Assembly: GCA_002212725.1 (NCBI GenBank)
Contig: MTCR01000050.1
Location: forward strand, 1-37,915
DNA: 37,915 nucleotides
Origin: Sphingobacteriales bacterium TSM_CSM
GTDB taxonomy: Bacteria > Bacteroidota > Bacteroidia > Chitinophagales > UBA2359
Reading direction: 5' to 3'
A model generated the notes under the pieces. That model did not search any database, had not been told where the DNA came from, and saw only the letters and a list, made by a program, of their open reading frames with translations. Position numbers and translations under genes: made by a program. Positions 26,540 to 33,768 of the stretch are shown here, one piece after another (the first letter of the stretch is position 1; each line of letters opens with the position of its first letter).

Positions 26540-26702
26540 GTTGCTGATGTTCTTAACTCACTTCCCTTCATTTTACCGCAAAGACCGCGAAGCTTTACGC
26601 AAAGTTCCGCAAAGTTTATTTTGCTCTTTATGGTCAACGCTTCAAATCAGCAAGGAACAAGAGAAAATGCAGGGATTTACAGATAGCACCTAAATAGTTA
26701 CA
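26516..26702. mobile_element. MITE-like intergenic element, copy 2 (inverted relative to copy 1)
   Basis: This 187-bp stretch is the reverse complement, with scattered changes, of the element at 3128-3311. The ends show imperfect inverted repeats with the shared core ATTTAGGT (left end ...TTATTTAGGTAGTACC, right end ...GATAGCACCTAAATAGTTAC). The interior carries repeated CTTTGCG/CGCAAAG words. It lies between the sulfatase and response-regulator genes and has no ORF. Confidence 0.65.
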
Positions 26703-26745
26703 AAAAAAAGAAGTTGCCGGTTTGCCAACGGTTGCACGAAAAAGG

Positions 26746-27450
26746 TTAAGCCATATCAATTAACTTGTAGCCTTTGCCATGCACATTAATGATGTTGATG
26801 TTCGGGTCTTCTTTCAGGTATTTGCGCAGTTTGGTAATAAAAACGTCCATGCTTCGGGCGGTAAAATAGTTGTCTTCGCCCCAAATGGTTTTAAGGGTAA
26901 TTTCGCGTTCGGTAATGCTGTTTTTATTTTGACAGAGCATTACCAGCAGTGCGCTTTCTTTGGTGGTAAGTTTAATGGTTTCGCCTTTATGCTCCAGAGT
27001 TTGCTGGGTAGGTTTAAAAACATAGTTGCCAATGGTAAACTCATCGGGAACGGCAGCCGGAGCATTTACCTGTTGCTGACAGCGGCGCCAAATGGCATCA
27101 ATGCGCAGTTTCAGTTCCTCCATGCTGAATGGTTTGGTGAGGTAGTCGTCGCCGCCTACTTTAAAACCCTCTACCTTGTCTTCTTTCATGGATTTGGCGG
27201 TGAGGAAAATAATGGGTACAAACTCGTTTTTTTCCCGAATTTTTTTGGCAAGGGTAAAACCGTCCATTACGGGCATCATTACATCTAAAATGCACATATC
27301 GAAGCGGTTTTTTGCAAAAGAGTTAAAACCTTCGGCGCCATTTTCGCAAAGGGTGGTGTCGTAGCCTTTCATAGAGAGGTACTCCCGCAGTATATCGCCC
27401 AGGTTGGGGTCATCTTCAACTAACAGCAGTTTAGGGTTTTTCAGTGTCAT
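26746..27450 (-). CDS. OmpR-family response regulator
   Basis: The product has 234 residues. The receiver domain (about 7-120) has the acidic pair in LLLVEDDPNLGD (D13, D14), the phosphorylation site D56 in CILDVMMPVMDGF, and the lysine in FLTAKSMKED. The C-terminal winged helix (about 140-232) shows LEHKGETIKLTTKESALLVML, then WGEDNYFTARSMDVFITKLRKYL and NVHGKGYKLI, the classical OmpR/PhoB DNA-binding motifs. It follows the sensor kinase gene by 80 bases and is certainly its partner. The pair resembles RprXY of Bacteroides in type. OmpR-type regulators bind direct repeats about one helical turn apart, which fits the boxes at 29551-29586. Confidence 0.95.
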   Translation of the reverse strand: MTLKNPKLLLVEDDPNLGDILREYLSMKGYDTTLCENGAEGFNSFAKNRFDMCILDVMMPVMDGFTLAKKIREKNEFVPIIFLTAKSMKEDKVEGFKVGGDDYLTKPFSMEELKLRIDAIWRRCQQQVNAPAAVPDEFTIGNYVFKPTQQTLEHKGETIKLTTKESALLVMLCQNKNSITEREITLKTIWGEDNYFTARSMDVFITKLRKYLKEDPNINIINVHGKGYKLIDMA

Positions 27451-27530
27451 AATTTACACGAAGATTAAGGTCAGAAGAAAAATAATCAGTAAAACAACCG
27501 GACGCACCTATAACTAATAAATGACACGTT

Positions 27531-29462
27531 TTATTGTGCCAGAGGCAGATTTACTTCAAAAGTGCTGCCTTTTCCCAGCCTGCTGCTGGCTTTAATGGCG
27601 CCGCCATGTTGTTCTACCATAAGTTTGGCATAGCTTAGCCCAAGTCCAAAACCTTTTACATTGTGAATATTGCCGGTAGGAACACGGTAGAATTGTTCAA
27701 AAATTTTGTTAATAGTATCTTTACCCATTCCAATGCCGTTATCGGTAACTGCAATAATGAGGTTGTTTTCCAGATTGCAGGTAGCAATAACAATTTGCGG
27801 AGGCACATCGGGTTTGGCATATTTTACGGCATTGTCCAACAGGTTGTAAATAACGTTGGTAAGGTGCAGCAAATCACCGTCAACGGTGGCATTGGCGGCT
27901 TGGAGGTTGGTGGTAATATTGCCGTGTTGTTTGTTAACGCGCAGCATGGTTTTTTGGGCAGCCTCCAGTAATACGCGGTGCATATCAATGCGTTCTATGT
28001 TGAGTTTCAGGTTGCCTTTCTCCAATCGGGCAAATTGCAGCACTTTTTCCACATGGTCTTGCAGGCGGCTGTTTTCTTCCTGTATCATACCGGCGTAGCG
28101 TTCAATTCTTTCTTCGGTTTTAACCAGATTTTTATCGGTAAGTATTTCGCAGGCCAGTTTTATGGTAGAAATCGGGGTTTTGAGTTCATGAGTCATGTTG
28201 TTAATGAAATCGGTTTTCATATCCGATAATTTTTTCTGCCTGATGATGGTGTGCATGGTAAAGGCAAAAACGGCCATAATAATGAGGTTAAACAGCAGCG
28301 AAGACCCCAGCATGAACAAAGACGAGTTGTAGATGTATTTTTTTTGTTGCGGGAAATGCAGCAGCAGTTCGGCGGTTGGGGTAAATACGGCTTCCTGCCC
28401 GATAATTTTTCGGTACGGGGTATTTAGCAGGTGCGGTTCAACCGGAAAATGCGGGCTGTTGGTATAAACAACATTGTTGTTAAAATTGCAGTTATCCTTG
28501 GCCAGCAGGCAATACTCAAAGGGTATATCAATGCCGGCATCCTGCAGGGTGCTTTTCAGGGTGGTTTCCAATGCTAGTTTATCAAAGCGCTCGTTAATAG
28601 GTTTGTTTACCAGCATCATTTCTACGGCAATGCTTTGAATGTGCTCGTAGTTTTGCTCCATTCGGGCTGCAAGGGTGGCAAGAGCAGTGGTATCTAAGTT
28701 ATCGGGCCAAACTGCCTGCGAGTCTGCTTTTTGGCCGGAAGCGGGAAATATGCCAGCCTGTATGAAAGTGTTGTTTTGCCGGTTCAGTGCAGCGGAGTCT
28801 TTCCGGATATAGTTGCGGGTAAGCAGGGCAGGAGAATTAAACAATCTGGGGCGCTTGTACCGTATAATAACTTCATCGCCGGCCGAGTGTTTGGCCACCA
28901 ATTCCTGAATATCGTGGGCGCTGAAAACCGGCTCCGAGTCGAGGGCGGTAATTATATCGCCCTCTTTCAATCCGGCTGCTTTTGCGGGGCTGTTGTTTAC
29001 TACTTGTGTTACCATAACACCGGGTCCAAAATTTTCGGGGGCTGCCTCCAGCACAACGCCCAAAAATGCTCCACCGCTTGCCGGCGATTTGCTTTTTCGG
29101 ATAAACACCACATGGTTGTTGGTGGCGCTGTCATCGGGGCAGTTGGCAACGACGGCAGGCGGTATGGCAGCAATTTGCCTTGCAGTATCGGCACCGGTTA
29201 TAATGCTGTTGTTGGTAACCGTCAGTTGTATGCCGTTGGGCGGTAAATTGCTGGTTTGTGACAAGCGTTCCCACATAAGGCGGGCGGTTTCCAGTTTTTC
29301 CATCCTGAAAACCACTTTTTGCATAACCTCATTCACCGTTTGGTCAAAACGGGCTTCTTTTACAGATATAGCCTCCATTACCCACCGGTATTGAAGCCAA
29401 ACCAGCCCCGACAGCGAAATAGCCATAATAGCTATGAGTAACCTTATGTGGTGATTTTGCAT
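27531..29462 (-). CDS. Sensor histidine kinase with extracytoplasmic PDZ domain
   Basis: The product has 643 residues. Membrane helix 1 lies at about 7-26 and helix 2 at about 382-405. The long segment between them should be periplasmic and holds a PDZ domain at about 130-203 (GAFLGVVLEA, VVNNSPAKAAGLKEGDIITAL, DIQELVAKHSAGDEVIIRYK). The cytoplasmic part has the dimerisation/phospho-acceptor motif NNMTHELKTPIS (H425). The ATPase domain shows NVIYNLLDNAVKYAKP (N box), VTDNGIGM and GFGLGLSYAKLMVEQHGG. It phosphorylates the regulator encoded next. A PDZ domain as part of the sensor is unusual and suggests that it binds C-terminal tails of misfolded or unassembled envelope proteins, by analogy with DegS and RseP; this is inference. 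Confidence 0.93.
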   Translation of the reverse strand: MQNHHIRLLIAIMAISLSGLVWLQYRWVMEAISVKEARFDQTVNEVMQKVVFRMEKLETARLMWERLSQTSNLPPNGIQLTVTNNSIITGADTARQIAAIPPAVVANCPDDSATNNHVVFIRKSKSPASGGAFLGVVLEAAPENFGPGVMVTQVVNNSPAKAAGLKEGDIITALDSEPVFSAHDIQELVAKHSAGDEVIIRYKRPRLFNSPALLTRNYIRKDSAALNRQNNTFIQAGIFPASGQKADSQAVWPDNLDTTALATLAARMEQNYEHIQSIAVEMMLVNKPINERFDKLALETTLKSTLQDAGIDIPFEYCLLAKDNCNFNNNVVYTNSPHFPVEPHLLNTPYRKIIGQEAVFTPTAELLLHFPQQKKYIYNSSLFMLGSSLLFNLIIMAVFAFTMHTIIRQKKLSDMKTDFINNMTHELKTPISTIKLACEILTDKNLVKTEERIERYAGMIQEENSRLQDHVEKVLQFARLEKGNLKLNIERIDMHRVLLEAAQKTMLRVNKQHGNITTNLQAANATVDGDLLHLTNVIYNLLDNAVKYAKPDVPPQIVIATCNLENNLIIAVTDNGIGMGKDTINKIFEQFYRVPTGNIHNVKGFGLGLSYAKLMVEQHGGAIKASSRLGKGSTFEVNLPLAQ

Positions 29463-29515
29463 ACTTTAATACTACAATGCTGAACTTTTCCGTTTGCTTT
29501 ATTTGTTATAGACAG

Positions 29516-29523
29516 CAAAAATA
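29516..29523 (-). promoter_or_regulatory. Promoter -7 element TATTTTTG for the kinase-regulator operon
   Basis: On the minus strand the octamer fits TAnnTTTG and lies 53 bases before the kinase ATG. Its upstream side faces the TTAAC boxes, 27 bases away. Confidence 0.6.
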
Positions 29524-29550
29524 CAACCCAAACAGCGCATTTGTTTATGC

Positions 29551-29587
29551 TTAACGCTCTTTAACTTATTTTAACGCAGCATTAACG
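29551..29587. promoter_or_regulatory. Four phased TTAAC boxes, probable response-regulator binding site
   Basis: TTAAC occurs at 29551, 29561, 29571 and 29582, three of the four extended to TTAACG. The spacing is 10, 10 and 11 bp, one helical turn each. The set lies between a minus-strand -7 element (29516-29523) and a plus-strand -7 element (29609-29616), with 27 and 22 bases on either side. Phased direct repeats at this distance from a promoter are the usual site of OmpR-family activators such as CpxR or PhoB. The regulator encoded by the adjacent operon is the natural candidate. Confidence 0.65.
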
Positions 29588-29608
29588 TATAAATTATTGC
29601 TTTCAATT

Positions 29609-29616
29609 TATTTTTG
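29609..29616 (+). promoter_or_regulatory. Promoter -7 element TATTTTTG for the secreted PDZ gene
   Basis: The octamer fits TAnnTTTG, is followed by GCG, and lies 34 bases before the ATG at 29651. No good -33 TTTG is present, which fits a promoter that depends on an activator. Confidence 0.6.
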
Positions 29617-29650
29617 CGTCATCAATTTTAACCGCTTAAAAAATGCCCTT

Positions 29651-30787
29651 ATGAAAAGTGTACAACAAGCAGTTGCCCCCTGGTTGACCGCAATACTGGC
29701 AGGTTATGTTCTGTTTGGGAGTTTGGCTCAACTGCACGCGCAGGAAGCAGAACAGGAGGTGCGCATTAAAATTCAGCGAAACATAAATGGAAGCGTTACC
29801 GAAATTGATACCGTGGTAAAAGGGGGAAATGCCAATATTAACGACCTGATGCGCAATTTTAACCTCCAATTGCAGATGCCCGGACTACAACCAACCGAAC
29901 CCTCCGGTTCTGATAAACAACCCCGCAGCGGATTGGCAGATAAATCGCACAAGCGTTTCTGGCGGCAGGATAACAACGCCGATGGCAACCCCGAATTGAA
30001 CGAAAGCAGTAGCGAAGCATCTTTGGGTATTGTAACAGAAGCCAAAGAAGCCAATGACGATGAAGAGGGGGTTAAAGTAAACAGTGTAATTGCCGGCAGT
30101 GCAGCCGAAAAAGCCGGGCTTAAACCGGGTGACCTTATTATGAAAATTGATGGTACAGAACTGTATGCCTCAGAAGATTTGGTTCGGGAAATAAAAGCGC
30201 ACCAACCCGGCGATGCAGTAACCATTACCTATATCAGAAACGGAAAGCGAAACGAAACTCAAGCTATTTTACAAGAACCCGATTTTGAAGATTTCCTGCA
30301 GGGGCAATCCTGGATGGGTGATTTCTTTAACCCCGAAATCTGGAGCAACGACCCGCAATTTAATGATTGGGCCGACGAACTGGACCGTTTCAGAAAGCAA
30401 ATGGAGGAACACCTGCAGGAATGGAACCGCCAAAACGAGCAACCTGATAACCATTGGAACGATTTTGATGCTCCGCTTGCGCCGCCCGGCGAAAACCTGA
30501 GCAATAACCCGTCAGAACCCGAATTGCAGCCCGAAAAAATGAGCCTTGCCGTTGATGCCTCGCAACAACAATTCGACCTCTCTTTTACCTTATCGGAAAG
30601 GGGCAATGCCACCGTCAGAATTATGAACGCTCAGGGTAATATATTATTCGAAGACAATGCATCCGGTTTTCCGGGAACCTACCGCAAAACCATAAAACCC
30701 AATACCACCGGTTCTCTTGCCGGCACCTATTTTTTGCAAATAGTGCAGAATGGTAAAATGTACAACAAAAAAATTACTGTTTACTAA
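29651..30787 (+). CDS. Secreted PDZ-domain protein with T9SS-like C-terminal domain
   Basis: The product has 378 residues. A signal peptide ends LHAQ at about residue 31. A charged linker is followed by a PDZ domain at about 124-208 (LGIVTEAKEA, VNSVIAGSAAEKAGLKPGDLIMKIDG, DLVREIKAHQPGDAVTITYIRNG). An acidic/Trp-rich helical part and Pro-rich linker lead to a C-terminal beta-sandwich of about 80 residues ending KMYNKKITVY, with NATVRIMNAQGNILFE and LAGTYFLQIV as in T9SS sorting domains. No protease domain is present. The ATG at 29651 was chosen over an in-frame start at 29597 because it lies after the -7 element and directly precedes the signal. The gene is divergent from the PDZ-containing kinase and likely its target. 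Confidence 0.85.
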   Translation: MKSVQQAVAPWLTAILAGYVLFGSLAQLHAQEAEQEVRIKIQRNINGSVTEIDTVVKGGNANINDLMRNFNLQLQMPGLQPTEPSGSDKQPRSGLADKSHKRFWRQDNNADGNPELNESSSEASLGIVTEAKEANDDEEGVKVNSVIAGSAAEKAGLKPGDLIMKIDGTELYASEDLVREIKAHQPGDAVTITYIRNGKRNETQAILQEPDFEDFLQGQSWMGDFFNPEIWSNDPQFNDWADELDRFRKQMEEHLQEWNRQNEQPDNHWNDFDAPLAPPGENLSNNPSEPELQPEKMSLAVDASQQQFDLSFTLSERGNATVRIMNAQGNILFEDNASGFPGTYRKTIKPNTTGSLAGTYFLQIVQNGKMYNKKITVY

Positions 30788-30855
30788 ACTCCAGAAAACA
30801 CACACAGACACACAAACAAATTCAGATACCATATTTTTTGGTTTTAGATTGGCAC

Positions 30856-30888
30856 GTCCGGTTGGTTTATACCAGCCGGACTTTTTTT
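30856..30888 (+). terminator. Intrinsic terminator after the secreted PDZ gene
   Basis: GTCCGGTTGG (30856-30865) pairs with CCAGCCGGAC (30872-30881) over 10 positions with one G-T type wobble, followed by seven T (30882-30888). It insulates the ubiquitin-like operon from upstream transcription. Confidence 0.88.
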
Positions 30889-30927
30889 AAAGTTCCTGAA
30901 TGGTAACTTTTTAACCGCTTTTCTGTC

Positions 30928-30935
30928 TATATTTG
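30928..30935 (+). promoter_or_regulatory. Promoter -7 element TATATTTG for the ubiquitin-like operon
   Basis: The octamer matches TAnnTTTG and lies 70 bases before the first ATG (31006) and 40 bases past the preceding terminator. The operon thus has its own promoter. A -33 element is not distinct. Confidence 0.6.
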
Positions 30936-31005
30936 TGTAACCTTGTAACCCGTGGCGCAAAAAGCGCCGGAAAGGTGTATTTTGTGCATTTAAAGCAGCC
31001 CGTTT

Positions 31006-31257
31006 ATGATACCTGTTACCATTTTACTCAAAGACAGCACCACCGGCAAAGAAGTAGAAATTGAACTGCCTGCCGATGTCCTCATTAAAGACCTGCTGCC
31101 GGCCATTACCCATGCTCTGGGCATTGACTATGCAGAACAAAGGCAACTGCAGAATAAAACGCAGGCTTTTGACTACCTTGAAACCGATACCCTGCGCTCG
31201 CGCAACACACGCATGAACGATATGTGTATTTTGAAATACGAAACCATACAGGGCTAA
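31006..31257 (+). CDS. YukD/EsaB-type ubiquitin-like protein
   Basis: The 83-residue product has the order of a beta-grasp fold. Strand 1 is IPVTILLKDSTTG and strand 2 KEVEIELPADV. Helix 1 is LIKDLLPAITHALGI, followed by RQLQNKTQAFDYL (strands 3-4 and loop), the DTLRSRNTRMND turn, and final strand MCILKYE. This matches the YukD/EsaB-like branch of ubiquitin-like proteins, including the 'L....T....L...NTRMNDM..L' pattern. The chain ends TIQG, so its last residue is glycine with no extra tail. A free C-terminal glycine is what an activating enzyme would adenylate. It is the first gene of the operon, 42 bases ahead of the E2 gene. Conjugation is inferred from context; YukD itself is not known to be conjugated. 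Confidence 0.8.
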   Translation: MIPVTILLKDSTTGKEVEIELPADVLIKDLLPAITHALGIDYAEQRQLQNKTQAFDYLETDTLRSRNTRMNDMCILKYETIQG

Positions 31258-31299
31258 ACAACCATTGCATTTACGGCAAACAAACGGCAGCAAAAAATT

Positions 31300-31923
31300 A
31301 TGGGCAGAGCCAGAGACATCAGGTTATTGAGCGATTACCAGAAAATTACCCGGTTTGCCGCCATACACCCTTTTCTTACCATTACCCATATTGAAGGTAT
31401 GCCACCTGTAGCATATCACTTGCTTTTTAAACTCAGGGGCTACCTTAACGCTGCCGGACAAATGGCCACAGAACATGAGGTAAAACTGTTCTTTCCCGAA
31501 CAATATCCTTTTTCAGCGCCGCCAAAATTCGCCTTTCTAAAAGGGTTGTTTCACCCCAATGTGTATAAAAACGGCGATGTGTGTCACGGCTGGTACCTCA
31601 ATAACTGGCATCCGGGCATTCATATTGACGACCTGCTGCTTGATATTACCAAAATGATTTGCTTTAAGCCCGATTCCTACAACCTTAAAAGCCCTGCCAA
31701 TTATGCCTGCGACGCCGAATGGATTGCCGCACATACTATTCCGGCCGACGACATCAACCTCCATACAAGTCAAGCCCAAAATACCGGTACCCATGCTATG
31801 CCCGCCGCCTCGCATGAAACGCAAAGTTCGGCAGAGGAGGTAAAATCTGACGAATTTAAAATTAAAATTAAAGCTATTCGCAACGTGCTTACCTTTTCCG
31901 AAACCGGACGAAATATTACCTGA
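31300..31923 (+). CDS. Ubiquitin-conjugating enzyme (E2/UBC) homologue
   Basis: The 207-residue product contains a nearly complete UBC fold in residues 1-145: helix 1 (RDIRLLSDYQKITRF), the strand region (VAYHLLFKLRGYL), and EVKLFFPEQYPFSAPPKFAFL, where FPxxYPFxxPP matches eukaryotic E2s. HPN is at 85-87 and the catalytic cysteine C95 lies eight residues after the HPN asparagine, exactly as in eukaryotic E2s (NGDVCHG). W103 and P105, then IDDLLLDITKMI and SPAN, match the post-active-site helix region. A C-terminal extension (about 150-207) is first Ser/Ala/Gln-rich and then Lys/Ile-rich. It would accept the ubiquitin-like protein as a thioester and pass it to a target. No E1 is encoded nearby. 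Confidence 0.9.
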   Translation: MGRARDIRLLSDYQKITRFAAIHPFLTITHIEGMPPVAYHLLFKLRGYLNAAGQMATEHEVKLFFPEQYPFSAPPKFAFLKGLFHPNVYKNGDVCHGWYLNNWHPGIHIDDLLLDITKMICFKPDSYNLKSPANYACDAEWIAAHTIPADDINLHTSQAQNTGTHAMPAASHETQSSAEEVKSDEFKIKIKAIRNVLTFSETGRNIT

Positions 31924-32051
31924 GTTTCCGTTCACAACTACAGTTTCCGGTGCAATAACATACTGCCAATCCCTTTTGTGTTTTATGAAATGTAAAGTTT
32001 ATGTGTTTGAGGTTTCGTGTTTAATGGTTTTTCAGGTAAACAACATACTGT

Positions 32052-33479
32052 ATGAAAATAAGAATAATAAGCGAGAAAAAATTTGAACCGGTTTCCATAA
32101 AATATCCGGTGCAAAACCCCGATTTTTTTGACATACAGCAACCCCCGACCAATACGGCAAAACCCCGCAGCCAACGACTGCAAATTTTTATGCACAAAAA
32201 AGTGCATGAACTCATCTGGCAACATGCCGGCACCGACAATAGCAACGAAGTTGGAGGCGCTTTGCTGGGTTATTATGCGCAGCACAACGAACAGCAGTTT
32301 TTGCTTATAACCGATGTGCTGAACCAGCCCACCCAATACTTTGCCTCCCAACTGATGATTAAATTTACCACCACCTTTTATACCGACCTCGAAAATTTCC
32401 TGCAACAGGTAAATGCCATTTACCCGCAAGTAATAAGGTTGGGGCTGTACCATACACACCCCAATTACGGCATTTTTATGTCTAAAACCGATATTGCCGA
32501 TTTTAAACGCACCCATCGGGAATTACATCATATAGTACTTATTGCCGACCCCATACAACTGGAAGATGGTGTTTTTTACTGGGAAACTCCCCCGGCACAA
32601 TCCGGCGCCGAACAAGAAATTTCAGCCGCTGCCGGCTATTTTATTTATGATACGCACAACCCGGCCTTTGCACCACATACAGCCGTTTGCGATAACAAAC
32701 CCCTGCTTACTTGCAACCCTTTGCTTTTTGAACCCAACAGCCAAAACAAGCAAACCGGACAAGAAAGTTCAGGAATACCGCCCGCTCTTAACCCCGTCGG
32801 ACAAGAAAAAACAGTCATTGCTTACCAAAATATAACGTCATTGCCACACCATAACCCTCTTTCAATGGCAGGGTTTAACAGCAGGCCCGTGAAAGAACCA
32901 ACCACCATGACCTGCCCATTGTATAACATTCGCTACGCTTGCAGCAGTGTGCCGCTGAAACAGTATGTTGCCGCACTTAGCGGCAATATGCAACACAGCT
33001 ACCCATACCATATTTTTTTTCCGCAAGAGGTAAAACAGCAACTTGCCGGTTGGGTCAGCAAAACAGGCATTTATGTAGCTGCATTGCACGGTGTATTGGG
33101 GTACGATACCCTGAAGCAAATGTATTTTTTGTATATCAGCGGTGTTACAGGCCTGCCCGAAGCAACAACAAACAGCACGCACGATATGCCGTCTTTGCTT
33201 GCCGGGGCATTGCCCGGTATTATATTAAATTACCCCGATGTGGTAGGATGGCTGGTGGTTAACAACAAAAGCAATGTATTACCTTACCAATATTTCGATG
33301 TCCACAAATTGCTGTTTACCCAAAACCATTGCTTGGGCATTGTACTTAAAACAGGAAGCAATAATCTGCCCGACTTTGAAAATGCCACCCTGGTAGCTTA
33401 TGATGCCGAAGCCCAAAAACCCTACAATTTTTACCGCCATTTCTTTTTGTACAGGCAACCCTTTATTACTACGAGCTGA
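32052..33479 (+). CDS. JAB/MPN-type deconjugase with an active and a degenerate MPN domain
   Basis: The product has 475 residues. The first domain (about 40-190) is a JAMM metalloprotease with all zinc-site residues: E66 in NEVGGALLG, then H134 and H136 in YHTHPNYG, S144 and D147 in MSKTD. A linker (about 215-305) rich in Asn/Pro/Gln follows. The rest (about 317-475) can be laid over the first domain: YHIFFPQEVKQQL against LQIFMHKKVHELI, a hydrophobic hairpin, NYPDVVGWLVVNNKSN against IYPQVIRLGLYHTHPN, and CLGIVLKT against HHIVLIAD. In this second copy the two histidines become N404 and K406, and the glutamate and serine are gone, so it cannot bind zinc. The enzyme should release the ubiquitin-like protein from substrates. 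It starts 128 bases after the E2 gene. Confidence 0.9.
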   Translation: MKIRIISEKKFEPVSIKYPVQNPDFFDIQQPPTNTAKPRSQRLQIFMHKKVHELIWQHAGTDNSNEVGGALLGYYAQHNEQQFLLITDVLNQPTQYFASQLMIKFTTTFYTDLENFLQQVNAIYPQVIRLGLYHTHPNYGIFMSKTDIADFKRTHRELHHIVLIADPIQLEDGVFYWETPPAQSGAEQEISAAAGYFIYDTHNPAFAPHTAVCDNKPLLTCNPLLFEPNSQNKQTGQESSGIPPALNPVGQEKTVIAYQNITSLPHHNPLSMAGFNSRPVKEPTTMTCPLYNIRYACSSVPLKQYVAALSGNMQHSYPYHIFFPQEVKQQLAGWVSKTGIYVAALHGVLGYDTLKQMYFLYISGVTGLPEATTNSTHDMPSLLAGALPGIILNYPDVVGWLVVNNKSNVLPYQYFDVHKLLFTQNHCLGIVLKTGSNNLPDFENATLVAYDAEAQKPYNFYRHFFLYRQPFITTS

Positions 33480-33768
33480 AAGGTATTACCCGTAACCGGC
33501 TTTGCAGAAAGGGAGCGGTTAGTTAAGAATGGTAAGCTTAGGGTTAAGCCGCTCTCCCAAAAATAAAACACTAATTGCTATTAAATCTGCCAAATGCGGC
33601 ATAACTTTGCCTTTAATCTCACTCGCGCTTGCCCAAGGGCAGGTTGAAAACAACAATACACACGCGGTGCTGTAAAAGTGCCGGAAATTTTTTAAATGCC
33701 TGCCTGCCGGCGTGGGGCGGGTTAACCCGTATTGTGTTAAAGTCAACCAATTATTCCACTTGTATTTT

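Noticed and set aside
28731..29246. 171-codon plus-strand frame inside the kinase gene
   Set aside because: It is antisense to the PDZ sensor region, which has clear homology. The antisense product shows no family features.
31924..32051. Extra small gene in the 128-base gap between the E2 and JAB genes
   Set aside because: An ATG at 31985 opens only a short frame without recognisable features. The gap may hold a second start signal, but no -7 element is clear.
31983..32516. 177-codon minus-strand frame opposite the JAB domain
   Set aside because: It is antisense to the catalytic JAMM motif region. Coding evidence on the plus strand is strong.
32820..33479. The C-terminal half of the JAB protein as a hidden E1 or RING-like domain
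   Set aside because: No GxGxxG nucleotide motif, catalytic cysteine context or Cys/His zinc pairs are present. The segment aligns better with the first MPN domain.
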